A stretch of 64,000 bases of DNA from CAYJPA01 sp964371945 (GCA_964371945.1 CAYJPA010000007.1:24235-88234); one strand, 5' to 3'. Positions 42,515 through 51,722 are shown, numbered from the stretch's first letter. The notes: a model not told the origin generated them from the letters alone. Numbers and translations are program-made.

Positions 42515-43372
42515 ATGAGGTTGACCTTTCTCGGAACGGCCGCCTCCGAGGGTTATCCAGACGCCTTTTGCGGCTGCGTCAACTGTGAGCGTGCGCGTGA
42601 GCTCGGCGGACCCAGTCTCCGCAAGCGTTCAGCGGCACTGCTTGACGGCGTACTCCTGCTCGATCTCGGACCGGACGTGATGGCAGCCGCGTTGATGCAC
42701 GGCATCTCACTGGCCTCGGTCCGCTACTGTCTCCTCACGCACGAGCACGCCGACCACCTCGATGCCTCTCACCTCTCTTCCCGGAGTCCTGGTTGCGGCG
42801 TCGTTGATGCCCCGCGGCTCGACCTCGTCGCCACGACCGGCGCGCTCCGGAAAGCCGCGGAATCGCTCAGCCCGCGCATGCCGGCGGATGGCCTCCTTGA
42901 TCCCGGTGTTCAAGAACGCCTCAACCTCAGCGTCCGGCCGATCGAGCCCGGCCAAACGATGTGCGCCGGTCCGTACCGCATCACCGCCATTCCTGCGACG
43001 CACGACCTGGAAAATATCACACCGCTCCTCTACGTGATCGAACGAGACGGCAGGGCACTCCTGTACGCCACTGACACGGGCCCGCTGCCGGAGGAGGCGT
43101 GGACGGTGCTTCGCGACTGGGGCGGCCGGTTTCATGCGGTTGCCCTCGACCATACCTTCGGACTTCAGGAACGCGCGACCGGTCACCACAACGCCGATCA
43201 GTTCGTCGAGACGGTTGACCGCCTCCGGAACGAAGAGCGACTGGAAAACGCCTGCCGGGTCTTCGCCCATCATCTCGGACACCATAGCAACCCCGATCAT
43301 GACGCCCTCGCCGTGTACGCCAATAGGCGCGGGTACGAGGTCGCCTACGACGGTCTCACGGTCGCGGTCTGA
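42515..43372 (+). CDS. MBL-fold hydrolase, PhnP-like (cyclic phosphodiesterase family)
   Basis: 285-aa metallo-beta-lactamase-fold protein. It starts RLTFLGTAASEGYPD, then the Cys cluster CGCVNCERARELGG, characteristic of PhnP-type phosphodiesterases, then the metal motif LLTHEHADHLDA (HxHxDH). It has a later His and Asp in AIPATHDLEN and LYATDTGPL, and HHLGHHSNPDHD near the end. PhnP opens ribose 1,2-cyclic phosphate in phosphonate breakdown; here it is next to a sugar importer, so another cyclic or sugar phosphate is possible. ATG 42515 gives the family start; ATG 42485 is an alternative. Followed after 20 bases by the permease gene. Confidence 0.85.
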   Translation: MRLTFLGTAASEGYPDAFCGCVNCERARELGGPSLRKRSAALLDGVLLLDLGPDVMAAALMHGISLASVRYCLLTHEHADHLDASHLSSRSPGCGVVDAPRLDLVATTGALRKAAESLSPRMPADGLLDPGVQERLNLSVRPIEPGQTMCAGPYRITAIPATHDLENITPLLYVIERDGRALLYATDTGPLPEEAWTVLRDWGGRFHAVALDHTFGLQERATGHHNADQFVETVDRLRNEERLENACRVFAHHLGHHSNPDHDALAVYANRRGYEVAYDGLTVAV

Positions 43373-43392
43373 GTGGGCACGGGGAGAAACCG

Positions 43393-44469
43393 ATGGCGAG
43401 CTTGACGGCGCAAGCGTCGACATTGACCGGACGGCTGACGCGGTTGCGGCGTGAAGCGCGGCGGACCAGCGGCTGGAGCGGACTCCTCTACGTCGTTCCG
43501 GCCCTAGCGATCTTGCTCCTCTTCGAGATCTGGCCACTCGTGTTCAGTGTTTGGATCAGTCTCTGGAAATGGGACATTGAACCGGTCAAATTCACCGGTC
43601 TGGACAACTACCGGCAACTCTTCGGCGAGGGATTTATCACCCGAGATTTTCGCGGAAATCTCACCACCGGCGAACTCGCTCAAAGTCTGATCGCGACGGT
43701 CTACTACGTGCTCGGCATCGTACCACTGACGATCGTCCTCTCGTTCGTCATCGCCTACTTTCTCTTTCAAGGTCTTTCCGGACAGGGGCTTCTGCGAACC
43801 GTCTACTTCCTGCCCTACGTGACCAGCAGCGTCGCGATGGCGCTCGTGTTCGCCTGGATGTTCAACCCACAGGTCGGCATCGTCAACGCGCTGATGGATC
43901 GAGCCAGTCTCCCGACGTCGACCTGGCTCCGGGACCCCACACCCGCGGCCAAGCGAGTGCTCAATTGGGCCGGCATTGATTCCGTGAACAACTGGCCAGA
44001 CCACGCCGCCGGTCCCAGTGTCGCCCTTGTGGTCGTGATCATCTTCTCTATTTGGTCGACCCTCGGCTACAGCATCATCGTCTACCTCGCGGGATTGACG
44101 TCGATCCCTCGCGATTTGGCCGAGGCAGCCCGGATCGACGGCGCCGGGCGCTGGCAGATCATGCGCACGATCACCTGGCCGCTCCTCTCCCCGACGACAA
44201 TTTTTCTGATCATCTTCAACACCATCAACGCCTTCCAGGCGTTCACGCCCATCTACACCTTGACCCGCAATACGGGGATGGGTCGCGCCGAGGCCGGCGG
44301 TCCGCTCAACTCCACGCTGACGATCACCGTCTACGTTTTTCGCAACTTCTACGAGCGCGCTAACCGCGTCGGCTACGCGGCAGCTGTTTCGCTCTTTCTC
44401 TTTATCCTCATGCTAGGGTTGACACTCGCGCAGTTCCGCCTGCTCGGGCGCAAGGTTCATTACCAGTGA
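43393..44469 (+). CDS. Carbohydrate ABC transporter permease, MalF-type
   Basis: 358-aa membrane subunit of a sugar importer. The first helix (about residues 32-52, YVVPALAILLLFEIWPLVF) follows an Arg-rich N-terminus. Six segments in total include TVYFLPYVTSSVAMALVF. The EAA loop reads PRDLAEAARIDGAGRWQIMR at about residue 238-257. ATG follows GGGGAG. The stop overlaps the start of the partner permease (GTGA). No ATPase is encoded in this locus, so a shared MsmK/MalK-type ATPase elsewhere is likely. Confidence 0.93.
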   Translation: MASLTAQASTLTGRLTRLRREARRTSGWSGLLYVVPALAILLLFEIWPLVFSVWISLWKWDIEPVKFTGLDNYRQLFGEGFITRDFRGNLTTGELAQSLIATVYYVLGIVPLTIVLSFVIAYFLFQGLSGQGLLRTVYFLPYVTSSVAMALVFAWMFNPQVGIVNALMDRASLPTSTWLRDPTPAAKRVLNWAGIDSVNNWPDHAAGPSVALVVVIIFSIWSTLGYSIIVYLAGLTSIPRDLAEAARIDGAGRWQIMRTITWPLLSPTTIFLIIFNTINAFQAFTPIYTLTRNTGMGRAEAGGPLNSTLTITVYVFRNFYERANRVGYAAAVSLFLFILMLGLTLAQFRLLGRKVHYQ

Positions 44470-45410
44470 ACGCCGGGAGACACGAGACGGGAGATCAAGA
44501 GCAGGAGGCAGCCACGGCGGCCTGGCCAATCACACACACCCGCCGGTCGTGGCGCGGTTCGGCGACGCTGTACATTGTCGTCGTGGGTGGGGCGGTCATC
44601 GTCGCGTTCCCATTTTTTTGGATGATCTTGACCGCGTTCAAGAACATCCAGGAGAGCAACGCCTACCCGCCGGCGATCTTCCCCCACGCCTGGCGTTGGG
44701 AAAACTTCCGCGACGCCTGGAATACCCCGCCCAGCACGCTCGGGCGCTACCTGTTCAACAGCGCAGTCATCGCCGTGGTCGGAACCGGGCTGCAACTCGT
44801 TTTCTGTGTGCTCGCCGCATATGCCTTCGCCCGTCTTCGCTTTCCTGGGCGCAACGCGCTCTTTCTCCTTGTTCTAGCGACGACGATGGTTCCTGGCGAG
44901 GTGACCCTGATTCCGAACTTCGTTACCATTCGCCACATCCCGTTCGCCGGCGGGAACGACCTGACCGGCAACGGCGGCAGCGGTTTTTACGACACGTACG
45001 CCGGTATCATCCTCCCCAATCTCGCCGGGGCCTTTACGATCTTCCTCCTGCGCCAGGCATTCATGCAGGTCCCGAACGACCTGTGGGAAGCAGCTCAGCT
45101 CGATGGCGCCAGGAGCTTCCGCTTCCTGCTTGGGGTGATGCTGCCGCTGACGTTGCCTGCCGTGCTCACCGTCGCCATTTTCGGGTTCGTCGCCCGCTGG
45201 AACGCCCTGCTCTGGCCGCTGCTCATCACCCGCTCCGAATCGTTGCGGCCCGTTCAGCTTGCGATGACCTTCTATCAAACGGAATTCCAGGTCGACCACG
45301 GTTTGGTGATGGCCGCCTCGGTCATCGTCACCCTGCCGATCGTTCTGCTCTACATCGCCGTCCAGAAGCAGTTCATCGAGGGCGTCGCGAATACCGGGAT
45401 GAAGGGGTAA
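44466..45410 (+). CDS. Carbohydrate ABC transporter permease, MalG-type
   Basis: 314-aa partner permease. The first helix is at about residues 37-58 (LYIVVVGGAVIVAFPFFWMI). Family text includes AYAFARLRFPGRNALFLLVL, the EAA loop NDLWEAAQLDGARSFRFLLG, and the terminal QFIEGVANTGMKG. GTG start overlaps the MalF-type stop. The gene gives an intact picture of the protein whose fragment survives at 11.0-11.3 kb. Confidence 0.93.
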   Translation: MNAGRHETGDQEQEAATAAWPITHTRRSWRGSATLYIVVVGGAVIVAFPFFWMILTAFKNIQESNAYPPAIFPHAWRWENFRDAWNTPPSTLGRYLFNSAVIAVVGTGLQLVFCVLAAYAFARLRFPGRNALFLLVLATTMVPGEVTLIPNFVTIRHIPFAGGNDLTGNGGSGFYDTYAGIILPNLAGAFTIFLLRQAFMQVPNDLWEAAQLDGARSFRFLLGVMLPLTLPAVLTVAIFGFVARWNALLWPLLITRSESLRPVQLAMTFYQTEFQVDHGLVMAASVIVTLPIVLLYIAVQKQFIEGVANTGMKG

Positions 45411-45527
45411 ATGCCCGCACGGGTAACGCAAGCAAGGAGGTGGATCTTACCGACGACGAGAAGCGGGCACCCGCACAGCGACTCAAAACCAAACCATCTC
45501 TGAAGTTTGATCAACGAGGAGGAACCA

Positions 45528-46862
45528 ATGACGACTACCACGATCTCCCGTCGAAGTTTCGTCGCCCGCACGGCCGGAACCGCTGTCGCCGCCGCCGCGC
45601 TTCGCGGGCTGACCCAGGAGAGCGCACTCGCCCGCCTGACAACGCTCCAGGACGGCCCGGTCGCGATCGACTACTGGCACCGCAGCTCTGGAGACACGAT
45701 CCTGCAGTGGGAACAACTCGCCGACGCTTTCAACTCGGAGTACAGCGGCCGCGTGCAAGTCACACCCATCGCCCAGGGCGACATTCAAGAGTTGAATCAG
45801 AAGGTGCGCGCCGCCGCCGCCGGTGGCGGTCTGCCCGGTGCCCTGATGGGCGACGACTACGACATCACCCAGTACGCCGGCAACGAAATCATCGTCCCCT
45901 TCGATCCGTATGTGAACGATCCCGAGAATGGTCTCACCGCCGAGGAACAGGCGGACTTCCTACCGGGCCAGTTCAACCGCCACAAGCTTGACATCTATGG
46001 CGATCAGCAGATGGCCTTCCCACAGGGCTTTTCCGCGTTCACCAGCTTCTGGAATGTCGACGCGCTCCGTAAGGCGGGATTCGACGGACCACCGAAAACA
46101 TGGGAGGAATTTCCCGATCATGTTCGCGCCGTCGCTGCGGCGAATCCCGGCATGACCGGTTGGAACATTGGCGGCGCCGGCGACCGATTCATCTCATGCC
46201 TCCTCACGCACGGCATCCAGTGGCTCGCCAAAGACCGCCAATCGTCCAATTTCGACCGCCCCGAGGCGCTGGAGATCATGACCTGGTGGAAGGCGCTTTC
46301 TGACGAGGGGCTGCTGTCCGTGCTCCCCGAGGGCGCCAGTGACTCCTTTGTCGCGGGCAAGTCGATCTACTTCATGGATAGCTCCGGCAACACCGCCCGC
46401 TTCAACCGCGAGATCGCCACGTTCAAGTTTGATTGCGGTCTGCCGCCACAGGGCGCAAGCAACCCGACTCCAATCACCGAAACGTACGGACCGATCAACG
46501 CGCTGCCGAAAACCGACGAGGCGAAGCAGCTCGCCGGTTGGCTCTGGCTCAAGTGGCTGACCAACCCCATCGCGATGTCGCAGTGGGTGCAATCGACGAA
46601 TTACTTCCCGTCCCGAACATCTGTCGCCGAAAGTCCGGAACTGAAGTCCTACTACGAGACCAACCAGTACGCGGCGAAGCTCGTGAAAGATCTGGCGCCG
46701 TTGGCCCGCATCCTCTCACCGAGCCCAGCCCTGACCGAAGTCCGCGGCAAGATCACCGCCGATGTCGTCAATGAGGTCCTGCTCGGCCGCCTTTCGCCGG
46801 AAGACGGCGTTCTCAAACTCAAGGCCGAAGCCGACGAGGCGATCGCAAACGTGCAAGTCTGA
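45528..46862 (+). CDS. Sugar ABC transporter substrate-binding protein (family 1)
   Basis: 444-aa extracellular sugar-binding protein. The twin-Arg signal SRRSFVARTAGTAVAAAAL starts at about residue 7. The mature part has IDYWHRSSGDTILQWEQLAD, FNSEYSGRVQVTPI, AFPQGFSAFTSFWNVDALRK and the WLWLKWLTNP C-terminal block. ATG 45528 is chosen for the GAGGAGG ribosome site. It follows the two permeases, an order often seen in Chloroflexota and Deinococcota. Sugar not identifiable; the adjacent TIM-barrel isomerase suggests a polyol or uronate. Confidence 0.92.
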   Translation: MTTTTISRRSFVARTAGTAVAAAALRGLTQESALARLTTLQDGPVAIDYWHRSSGDTILQWEQLADAFNSEYSGRVQVTPIAQGDIQELNQKVRAAAAGGGLPGALMGDDYDITQYAGNEIIVPFDPYVNDPENGLTAEEQADFLPGQFNRHKLDIYGDQQMAFPQGFSAFTSFWNVDALRKAGFDGPPKTWEEFPDHVRAVAAANPGMTGWNIGGAGDRFISCLLTHGIQWLAKDRQSSNFDRPEALEIMTWWKALSDEGLLSVLPEGASDSFVAGKSIYFMDSSGNTARFNREIATFKFDCGLPPQGASNPTPITETYGPINALPKTDEAKQLAGWLWLKWLTNPIAMSQWVQSTNYFPSRTSVAESPELKSYYETNQYAAKLVKDLAPLARILSPSPALTEVRGKITADVVNEVLLGRLSPEDGVLKLKAEADEAIANVQV

Positions 46863-46915
46863 TCAGCCGTGGCTGAGAGGGGCACGCTGTAGCAGTGACG
46901 TCCAATGGCAGCCCT

Positions 46916-46957
46916 CACCCCAGTTCCCCTATCAGTAACCTAGGGGGGGCTGGGGTG
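46916..46957. repeat. Nested inverted repeat before isomerase gene
   Basis: CACCCCAG (46916-46923) pairs with CTGGGGTG (46950-46957). Inside it CCCCTA (46926-46931) pairs with TAGGGG (46941-46946). The hairpin lies between the binding-protein stop and the isomerase ribosome site and may set relative expression, or be a dispersed repeat. Confidence 0.55.
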
Positions 46958-46987
46958 GAAAGGGGTTCATTAAGAGGAGCGCGCATC

Positions 46988-47914
46988 GTGACGGGTATCG
47001 GAATCGCGGTCGGGTTAGACGCGGGGAGCGGACAGCCGCTCTCCGCGCTACGGCAGATGTTGGACCGGGTCGCGGAGATCGGGTTCACGCACGCCGAAAT
47101 TTCGGTGAAGTCGCTGGCGGTCGCGTGCGGTGGAAGGCTACTGCCGAAGCGGATGGAAGCGCTACAAGCGGCACTGGACGGTGTGGCCCTCCGTCTGACC
47201 GTGCACGGCACGAACGTCTCGTCCGCCCGCGCCGGCAACCTGATGGACGTCACCACCCCGAACCAGCGCCGGGTCGCGGAGGCCGATCTCGCGTTCGCCA
47301 TCGCAACCGGCGCGAAGGTCCTCGTCATCCACAGCGGCTCGCTACGGGACGTCTATCTCGACGACGATGCCCTGGCCCTCGCGATGGCCGCTGAACGCGA
47401 CGCCCTCCGCGCCCTCGGCGACGAGGCCGGACAACACGACATCCAGATTGCGGTCGAGAACATCGACCCGGTCGGCATCTACCTCGCCCGCCGCGCCTAC
47501 GGTTTGCGGCTCGACACCCTCAGCGAGCAGATCGCACGGGTCGATCACCCGCGGGTCGGTATCTGCCTCGACATCGGACATGCCTACGTCGCCGCGACCT
47601 ATGCTGGATTCGACTATCTCCCCGCGATCCGCGAGATTGCCCCACGGGTGGTTCACCTGCACCTCAGCGACAACCTTGGCCGAACCCAACTTGACGGGGA
47701 AGTGGACTTGAACGAACGGCTCGCCCTTGGAGACGGCGACCTCCACCTCCTTCCCGGTTGGGGAACCATACCGCTCCAGGAGGTGTTCAGGATTCACTTC
47801 CCCGCGCAACCGCTGGTGATCCTCGAACTGCGGCCACATTTCGCGGAACACCTGCCAGAAGCCTTGGCGACGACGCGGGATTTAATCGCTTTGCAATCTA
47901 TATCTCAAGCCTGA
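46988..47914 (+). CDS. Sugar phosphate isomerase/epimerase family (xylose isomerase-like TIM barrel)
   Basis: 308-aa TIM-barrel protein of the AP-endonuclease-2 superfamily. Visible blocks are VLVIHSGSLRDVY, IQIAVENIDPVGIY (metal-binding Glu), VGICLDIGHAYVAATY (Asp and His ligands), VVHLHLSDNLGR and LVILELRP (last Glu). These are the divalent-metal ligands of sugar isomerases and epimerases. GTG 46988 is preferred because AAGAGGAG lies just upstream; the longer form would read through the inverted repeat. It probably processes the sugar taken up by the importer upstream. Confidence 0.85.
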   Translation: MTGIGIAVGLDAGSGQPLSALRQMLDRVAEIGFTHAEISVKSLAVACGGRLLPKRMEALQAALDGVALRLTVHGTNVSSARAGNLMDVTTPNQRRVAEADLAFAIATGAKVLVIHSGSLRDVYLDDDALALAMAAERDALRALGDEAGQHDIQIAVENIDPVGIYLARRAYGLRLDTLSEQIARVDHPRVGICLDIGHAYVAATYAGFDYLPAIREIAPRVVHLHLSDNLGRTQLDGEVDLNERLALGDGDLHLLPGWGTIPLQEVFRIHFPAQPLVILELRPHFAEHLPEALATTRDLIALQSISQA

Positions 47915-48145
47915 CCGCCGCATCCGCCTAAACGTGGACCGGCTACCTCATTGAATCACCGGTCGTCGACACCCTCGCGCCGATTCGCGATGCCGCCACG
48001 GCATTCAAAGTATTGCGCATTTCTTTCACGTCCGCGCCGTTATTACTCACCTGGGCGATCATCGGGATGGGGAGACCGAAACGGGTCTCCAGGAGCACCG
48101 GCCGCGGGCGTCGCCTGAGCCTCCGGTCGGTTGCATCGGGTTCGG

Positions 48146-48228
48146 TGCCGGGTAGAGGACTCGAACCTCCACGGCCTTGCGGCCACCAGCTCCTAAGGCT
48201 GGCGTGTCTGCCATTTCACCAACCCGGC
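48146..48228 (-). tRNA. tRNA-Leu (anticodon UAG)
   Basis: Minus strand. The acceptor stem GCCGGGT pairs perfectly with ACCCGGC. The D arm starts TGGTGAAATGGC, the anticodon arm is CCAGC-CTTAGGA-GCTGG (anticodon TAG), the long variable arm TGGCCGCAAGGCCGT marks a class II tRNA, and the T arm has GGTTCGAGTCC. The discriminator is A; the bases after it read CCG, so CCA is not encoded and must be added enzymatically. The flanking gap 47915-48145 shows no gene. Confidence 0.95.
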
Positions 48229-48433
48229 AGGGATTGCGAGGCAACTCGCAAAGTGTACGGCGACCTGACGCGACCTGTCACCGGACCTCGAGTCACTATT
48301 TCACCCCGTCGTGCGTATTTGTCTGGCTGAATCGAAGCAGCGCGGGCCGGCCAACAACGCAAGAAAGCACCCCCTCGGGTGCCCGGCACGGAGTTCCATT
48401 TTGACAATCATTGGCGACCGGGCGGATGATCGA

Positions 48434-48464
48434 ACGGCCGCCCTTCATAATGAAGGGTGGCCGT
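48434..48464. terminator. Strong hairpin downstream of split PEP-utilising gene
   Basis: ACGGCC (48434-48439) with GGCCGT (48459-48464), a G-T pair, then CCCTTCA (48441-48447) with TGAAGGG (48451-48457) make a stem of about 14 pairs over a 3-base loop. It starts 27 bases past the stop of the minus-strand PEP-utilising gene and probably ends its transcript. No long T-run is present on either strand. Confidence 0.6.
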
Positions 48465-48490
48465 CCGTATTCAAAGTCAGTCGAACGCGA

Positions 48491-50176
48491 CTACGATTCG
48501 TCGATCGTGATTACCCCGCTCGTGCCATCGACTGTGATCCATTGACCCGTCTTGATCAGTCGGGTTGCGCCCGTCGCTCCGACAACGGCCGGAATCCCAT
48601 ACTCGCGGGCCACGATCGCGCAGTGCGACAGCGGACCGCCGGTTTCGGTGACGACGGCGGCGGCTGTGCCGAAGAGTGGTGTCCAGGCCGGCATGGTCGT
48701 GATCGCAACCAGGATCTCGCCAGGTTGCAGCGATTTGGCCTCATCGAGCGTGCGCGCGACCCGGGCGATCCCGGATGCGGCGCCGCGCGATCCGGCATTG
48801 CCTTTGATTTGCCCTGGATCGGCGTCCCCGGCGACCTGTCCACCGAAGAAGCGAGCGGTTGCCCGCTGCATCGGGTTGTCGGCCGGCGGCGGACCCGACG
48901 GCGCCGCGCCTACGAACGGTGGCGGAACTATCCGCGCGGAGTGATCGAGATCCGTTTCTCGCTCCAGCACAAGGATCCGGGTGTCGCAGATTGCCTGCTC
49001 GGTCAGCGGTCGCGACGACACCGACTTCAGCTCGTCAACCGTCAACATGAAGACATCATCGGCCCGGGCCAGCACGCCGGTCTTGACCAAGCGGGCGCCA
49101 AGCTTCAAGAAGAGCAGGCGCACGAGGGCGTTCGAGCGCTGGTCGATGTGGAAGTTGTGCTCCTCCTGCAGGAACGATGCATTCCGGGATGCAATCAGCA
49201 TCGCCTCGAACTGACCGCGAACCGCCTCGGGATAGGAAGCGATCCGCGCACGTGCCGCATTGAGCGCGGTCACGGCCGAAGTCAGCGCTCGCTCGTGGTC
49301 GGCGCGCGCGTCGTGACCCGACCGGAGATACGCCTGAATGTTCGAGATCGCGATCGATGGATTTTCCTGCCACGTCGGCACCATGAAGTCGAATAGATCC
49401 TGGCGAAGTCCGTACTCGTTGAGATAGTCGCGTATTGCGGCGGCGTAGTATTCGCCCTTCGGCGCTTCGGCCAGCGCCGCCATGACTTCGTTCGCGGGCG
49501 TTGACAGGAGCAGTTTGTCGAGTCCGGTCACTTTCGCCGCGGCGGCGAGATCGGAAAGACCCGCGCCGGCCTTGCGGCTCTCCGAAGGCAGTCCAACCAG
49601 AAGTGCGTGACCGTCCTGTTCGTTGCCGCCGAGGAGATCGGCATAGAGCTCGTCGAAGAGCTGACTTGCCATCAGGCACGGCATCGCGATCTGGAAGTGA
49701 ATCGTCCAGAGCTCCGCGGAGAGCTCGGCAACCTCGTCGAGCAACGTCGGGATGAAGGACGACACGGCATTGGTGAAGTTCATCGTTTCGAGACGATGCA
49801 GGATCTCCTTGATCCGCGGCAGGTGCTCGTTTTCCCAGCGCTCCATCATGATCGGGAGCTGCGCTTTCATGCTCGCTTCGGCGCGGGCCTCAAGCGTTCT
49901 CTCCTCCTCATCACTCCGCGGAATCACCGGCAGAAAGGCGTTGTATAAGTAGTTGTGATGAAATGTCACTTTGGAGCCAGCAATCGGAATCTGAAGCGCT
50001 TTGGCCGCGGCAGTGAACCCTCTTTCGAACGCCGGACCCATGAGCGATTGGTACAACTTGCTGACCGGCGCCGGGAAATGCATGGCATCAAACATGTAGG
50101 TGATGTCGCCGTCATCCTGGTCCCCAACAACAACCGTGTACGCTTCTTCAAGCGTGAATGGATTCTTAACGCTCAT
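48491..50176 (-). CDS. PEP-utilising enzyme, swivelling phosphohistidine domain (C-terminal half of split dikinase)
   Basis: 561-aa protein. The C-terminal domain has GGPLSHCAIVAREYGIPAVVG, whose His would carry the phosphate, followed by ATRLIKTGQWITVDGTSGVI. The 400-residue N-terminal part resembles the central helical domain of rifampin phosphotransferase-type dikinases rather than the PEP-binding barrel of PpsA. A DEAKSLQPGEILVA stretch precedes the swivelling domain. Encoded just downstream of a separate ATP-grasp protein. Together (322 + 561 aa) they match one full-length dikinase of about 870 aa. The acceptor substrate is unknown. Confidence 0.85.
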   Translation of the reverse strand: MSVKNPFTLEEAYTVVVGDQDDGDITYMFDAMHFPAPVSKLYQSLMGPAFERGFTAAAKALQIPIAGSKVTFHHNYLYNAFLPVIPRSDEEERTLEARAEASMKAQLPIMMERWENEHLPRIKEILHRLETMNFTNAVSSFIPTLLDEVAELSAELWTIHFQIAMPCLMASQLFDELYADLLGGNEQDGHALLVGLPSESRKAGAGLSDLAAAAKVTGLDKLLLSTPANEVMAALAEAPKGEYYAAAIRDYLNEYGLRQDLFDFMVPTWQENPSIAISNIQAYLRSGHDARADHERALTSAVTALNAARARIASYPEAVRGQFEAMLIASRNASFLQEEHNFHIDQRSNALVRLLFLKLGARLVKTGVLARADDVFMLTVDELKSVSSRPLTEQAICDTRILVLERETDLDHSARIVPPPFVGAAPSGPPPADNPMQRATARFFGGQVAGDADPGQIKGNAGSRGAASGIARVARTLDEAKSLQPGEILVAITTMPAWTPLFGTAAAVVTETGGPLSHCAIVAREYGIPAVVGATGATRLIKTGQWITVDGTSGVITIDES

Positions 50177-50221
50177 CTCATTTTCCTCCCGCTTTGACTA
50201 AAAAAGAGACCATCTGAATCG

Positions 50222-51190
50222 TTACGGGGCTTGCTCAATACTCATTGCGGCCACCGTCGTAATCGGCCGCGCCTGGAAAAAGTAGATTCGATCGCCGGAA
50301 ATACCGCCCTCGAGATCGGCGGGAAAGTCCAGTTTTCGCGCCAGATTGCGCGCGCTCGATGCAATTGCCGCGATCTGGTCGCCCCGCAATGACGCCATCG
50401 TCCGCAGCGCCCGCGGAACCGCAACCTCTCGGGTGCCCTTGCCATCGACACCGGGGATGATCATCAGCGTTTTGTCGCCAACCAGGAAGTCAGTCACCTC
50501 ACCATCTGGTCCAACCACGATGTGATCCGGAGTGACCATTCCGGAAACCAGCGCCTCTCCCAGTCCCCAGGTTGCGTTGATGACCAGACGATCATCGCGA
50601 CCCGACACGGGATCAGCCGTGAACACCACAAACGAAACGTCACTGCGAACCATCTGCTGGACCACAACCGCGATCGCCGAATCGTCCGTGGCCAATCCAC
50701 CCTGCCGGCGATAGGCAACCGCCCGCTCGGTCCAGAGCGACGCCCAGCAACCCTTCACGGCCGCCTCGAGCGCGGCAAAACCGCGAACATCGAGGAAGGT
50801 GTCGTGCAGTCCAGCGAACGAGTATTCCTTTGAATCCTCCGCCGTGGCCGACGATCGCACGGCGACCTCCGGCGTCATCCCCGTCTCGCGTTCGAGGCGC
50901 TCATATGCCTCGCCAAGGTGCTGAGCCAGCTCGTCCGGCAGCGTCGCGTCGATGATTGCCTTGCGGATCGCCGGAAGCTCGTCGACGGAAACACCACTAG
51001 CCCGGCTCGGAATGCCGATCGCCCGCGAGGCGGTCTCGTAGGCCGTCGTCGTCAGCGCGAAGCCCGGCGGGACTCGCGCTCCCAAGGACGCCAGCTTGCT
51101 TAAGCTCGCCCCTTTGCCGCCGACCAGTTGACGTCCAACCGGCCGGCCATCCAGCCACACAAGCACGCCCGAACTTCCCGTTGCGTCCAT
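50222..51190 (-). CDS. PEP/pyruvate-binding ATP-grasp domain protein (N-terminal half of split dikinase)
   Basis: 322-aa protein equal to the nucleotide-binding domain of PEP synthase or rifampin phosphotransferase. Blocks are VGGKGASLSKLASLGARVPPG, EVAVRSSATAEDSKEYSFAG (phosphate loop), VVVQQMVRSDVSFVVFTADP, GLGEALVSGMVTPD and FFQARPITT at the end. It stops exactly where the helical domain would begin. The partner gene starts 45 bases downstream on the same strand with its own start codon. The ATG is the first in frame. No sequencing-error signature such as an overlapping open frame is seen at the break. Confidence 0.88.
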   Translation of the reverse strand: MDATGSSGVLVWLDGRPVGRQLVGGKGASLSKLASLGARVPPGFALTTTAYETASRAIGIPSRASGVSVDELPAIRKAIIDATLPDELAQHLGEAYERLERETGMTPEVAVRSSATAEDSKEYSFAGLHDTFLDVRGFAALEAAVKGCWASLWTERAVAYRRQGGLATDDSAIAVVVQQMVRSDVSFVVFTADPVSGRDDRLVINATWGLGEALVSGMVTPDHIVVGPDGEVTDFLVGDKTLMIIPGVDGKGTREVAVPRALRTMASLRGDQIAAIASSARNLARKLDFPADLEGGISGDRIYFFQARPITTVAAMSIEQAP

Positions 51191-51398
51191 TACCCCACCA
51201 CCGCTATGCGAAAACCGTGTCCTTATCGAGAGCCATTACGAACGTGAACCATTAGGAGATCATTAATGCGCGCGTTCAGAAGCTCCTTTCATTCCGGCCG
51301 CCGTGCCGTTGTTCGATCTGGGAACATCCTATGACGTCGCCTTAACAATGGCACTACGTCAAATGCATGGTTTCCGCGAAATCGATCACCTAGAAACA

Positions 51399-51452
51399 CT
51401 ACGTCGTCTGACGTAGCGGCGCCCAATTTTCCTCCGCGCCGGATTGGGCGCC
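51399..51452. repeat. Two adjacent inverted repeats, one with GTAG foot
   Basis: CTACGTC-GTCT-GACGTAG occupies 51399-51416. Its closing GTAG (51413-51416) also stands before GGCGCCCAAT (51418-51427), which pairs perfectly with ATTGGGCGCC (51443-51452). Upstream, bases 51191-51398 show no gene and should hold the promoter of the minus-strand dikinase operon. Confidence 0.65.
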
Positions 51453-51462
51453 GTGTAAACCC

Positions 51463-51698
51463 GTAGCCGCGCAATTATGAAACGTGCATGCTTATTCGGT
51501 GTATCAGGGAGCGCGTCTCGCCGTACGACGTCTTCGTTCTCAACCCTGGAAGGGTCGGGTGCCCTCTGGGCGTGGCGTAGCCCGGTCAATTTATTGCCGG
51601 GCGATGCACAACACACAATAGTCCGATCAATGACGCATTCTTCATTATTGCGCCCGTCGTGTAGAAACGCGAACGAGCGCAATAAATTGCGCGGCTAC
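51463..51698. repeat. Composite inverted-repeat element (MITE-like), copy 1, with inner REP hairpins
   Basis: GTAGCCGCGCAATT at 51463-51476 is inverted perfectly at 51685-51698. Nested inside, GCGCAATTATGAA and TTCATTATTGCGC face each other (51469-51653, 12 of 13 matched). The core holds a double hairpin (ACCCT-GGA-AGGGT, then GCCC-TCT-GGGC, at 51542-51573), a GTAG-footed hairpin GCCCGG/CCGGGC (51577-51602) and the 13-mer ATAGTCCGATCAA (51618-51630). The same parts recur at 54867-55033. No open frame inside is credible. Confidence 0.7.
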
Positions 51699-51722
51699 AC
51701 AGTGCGGGTTTGACACAACCTC

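Noticed and set aside
45411..45527. Small ORF with AAGGAGG between the MalG-type gene and the binding-protein gene
   Set aside because: The frame from GTG about 45440 runs out of phase far into the binding-protein gene and has no recognisable content.
48311..49396. 361-codon plus-strand frame over the PEP-utilising gene
   Set aside because: Antisense to a protein with a clear phosphohistidine motif; begins in the intergenic hairpin region.
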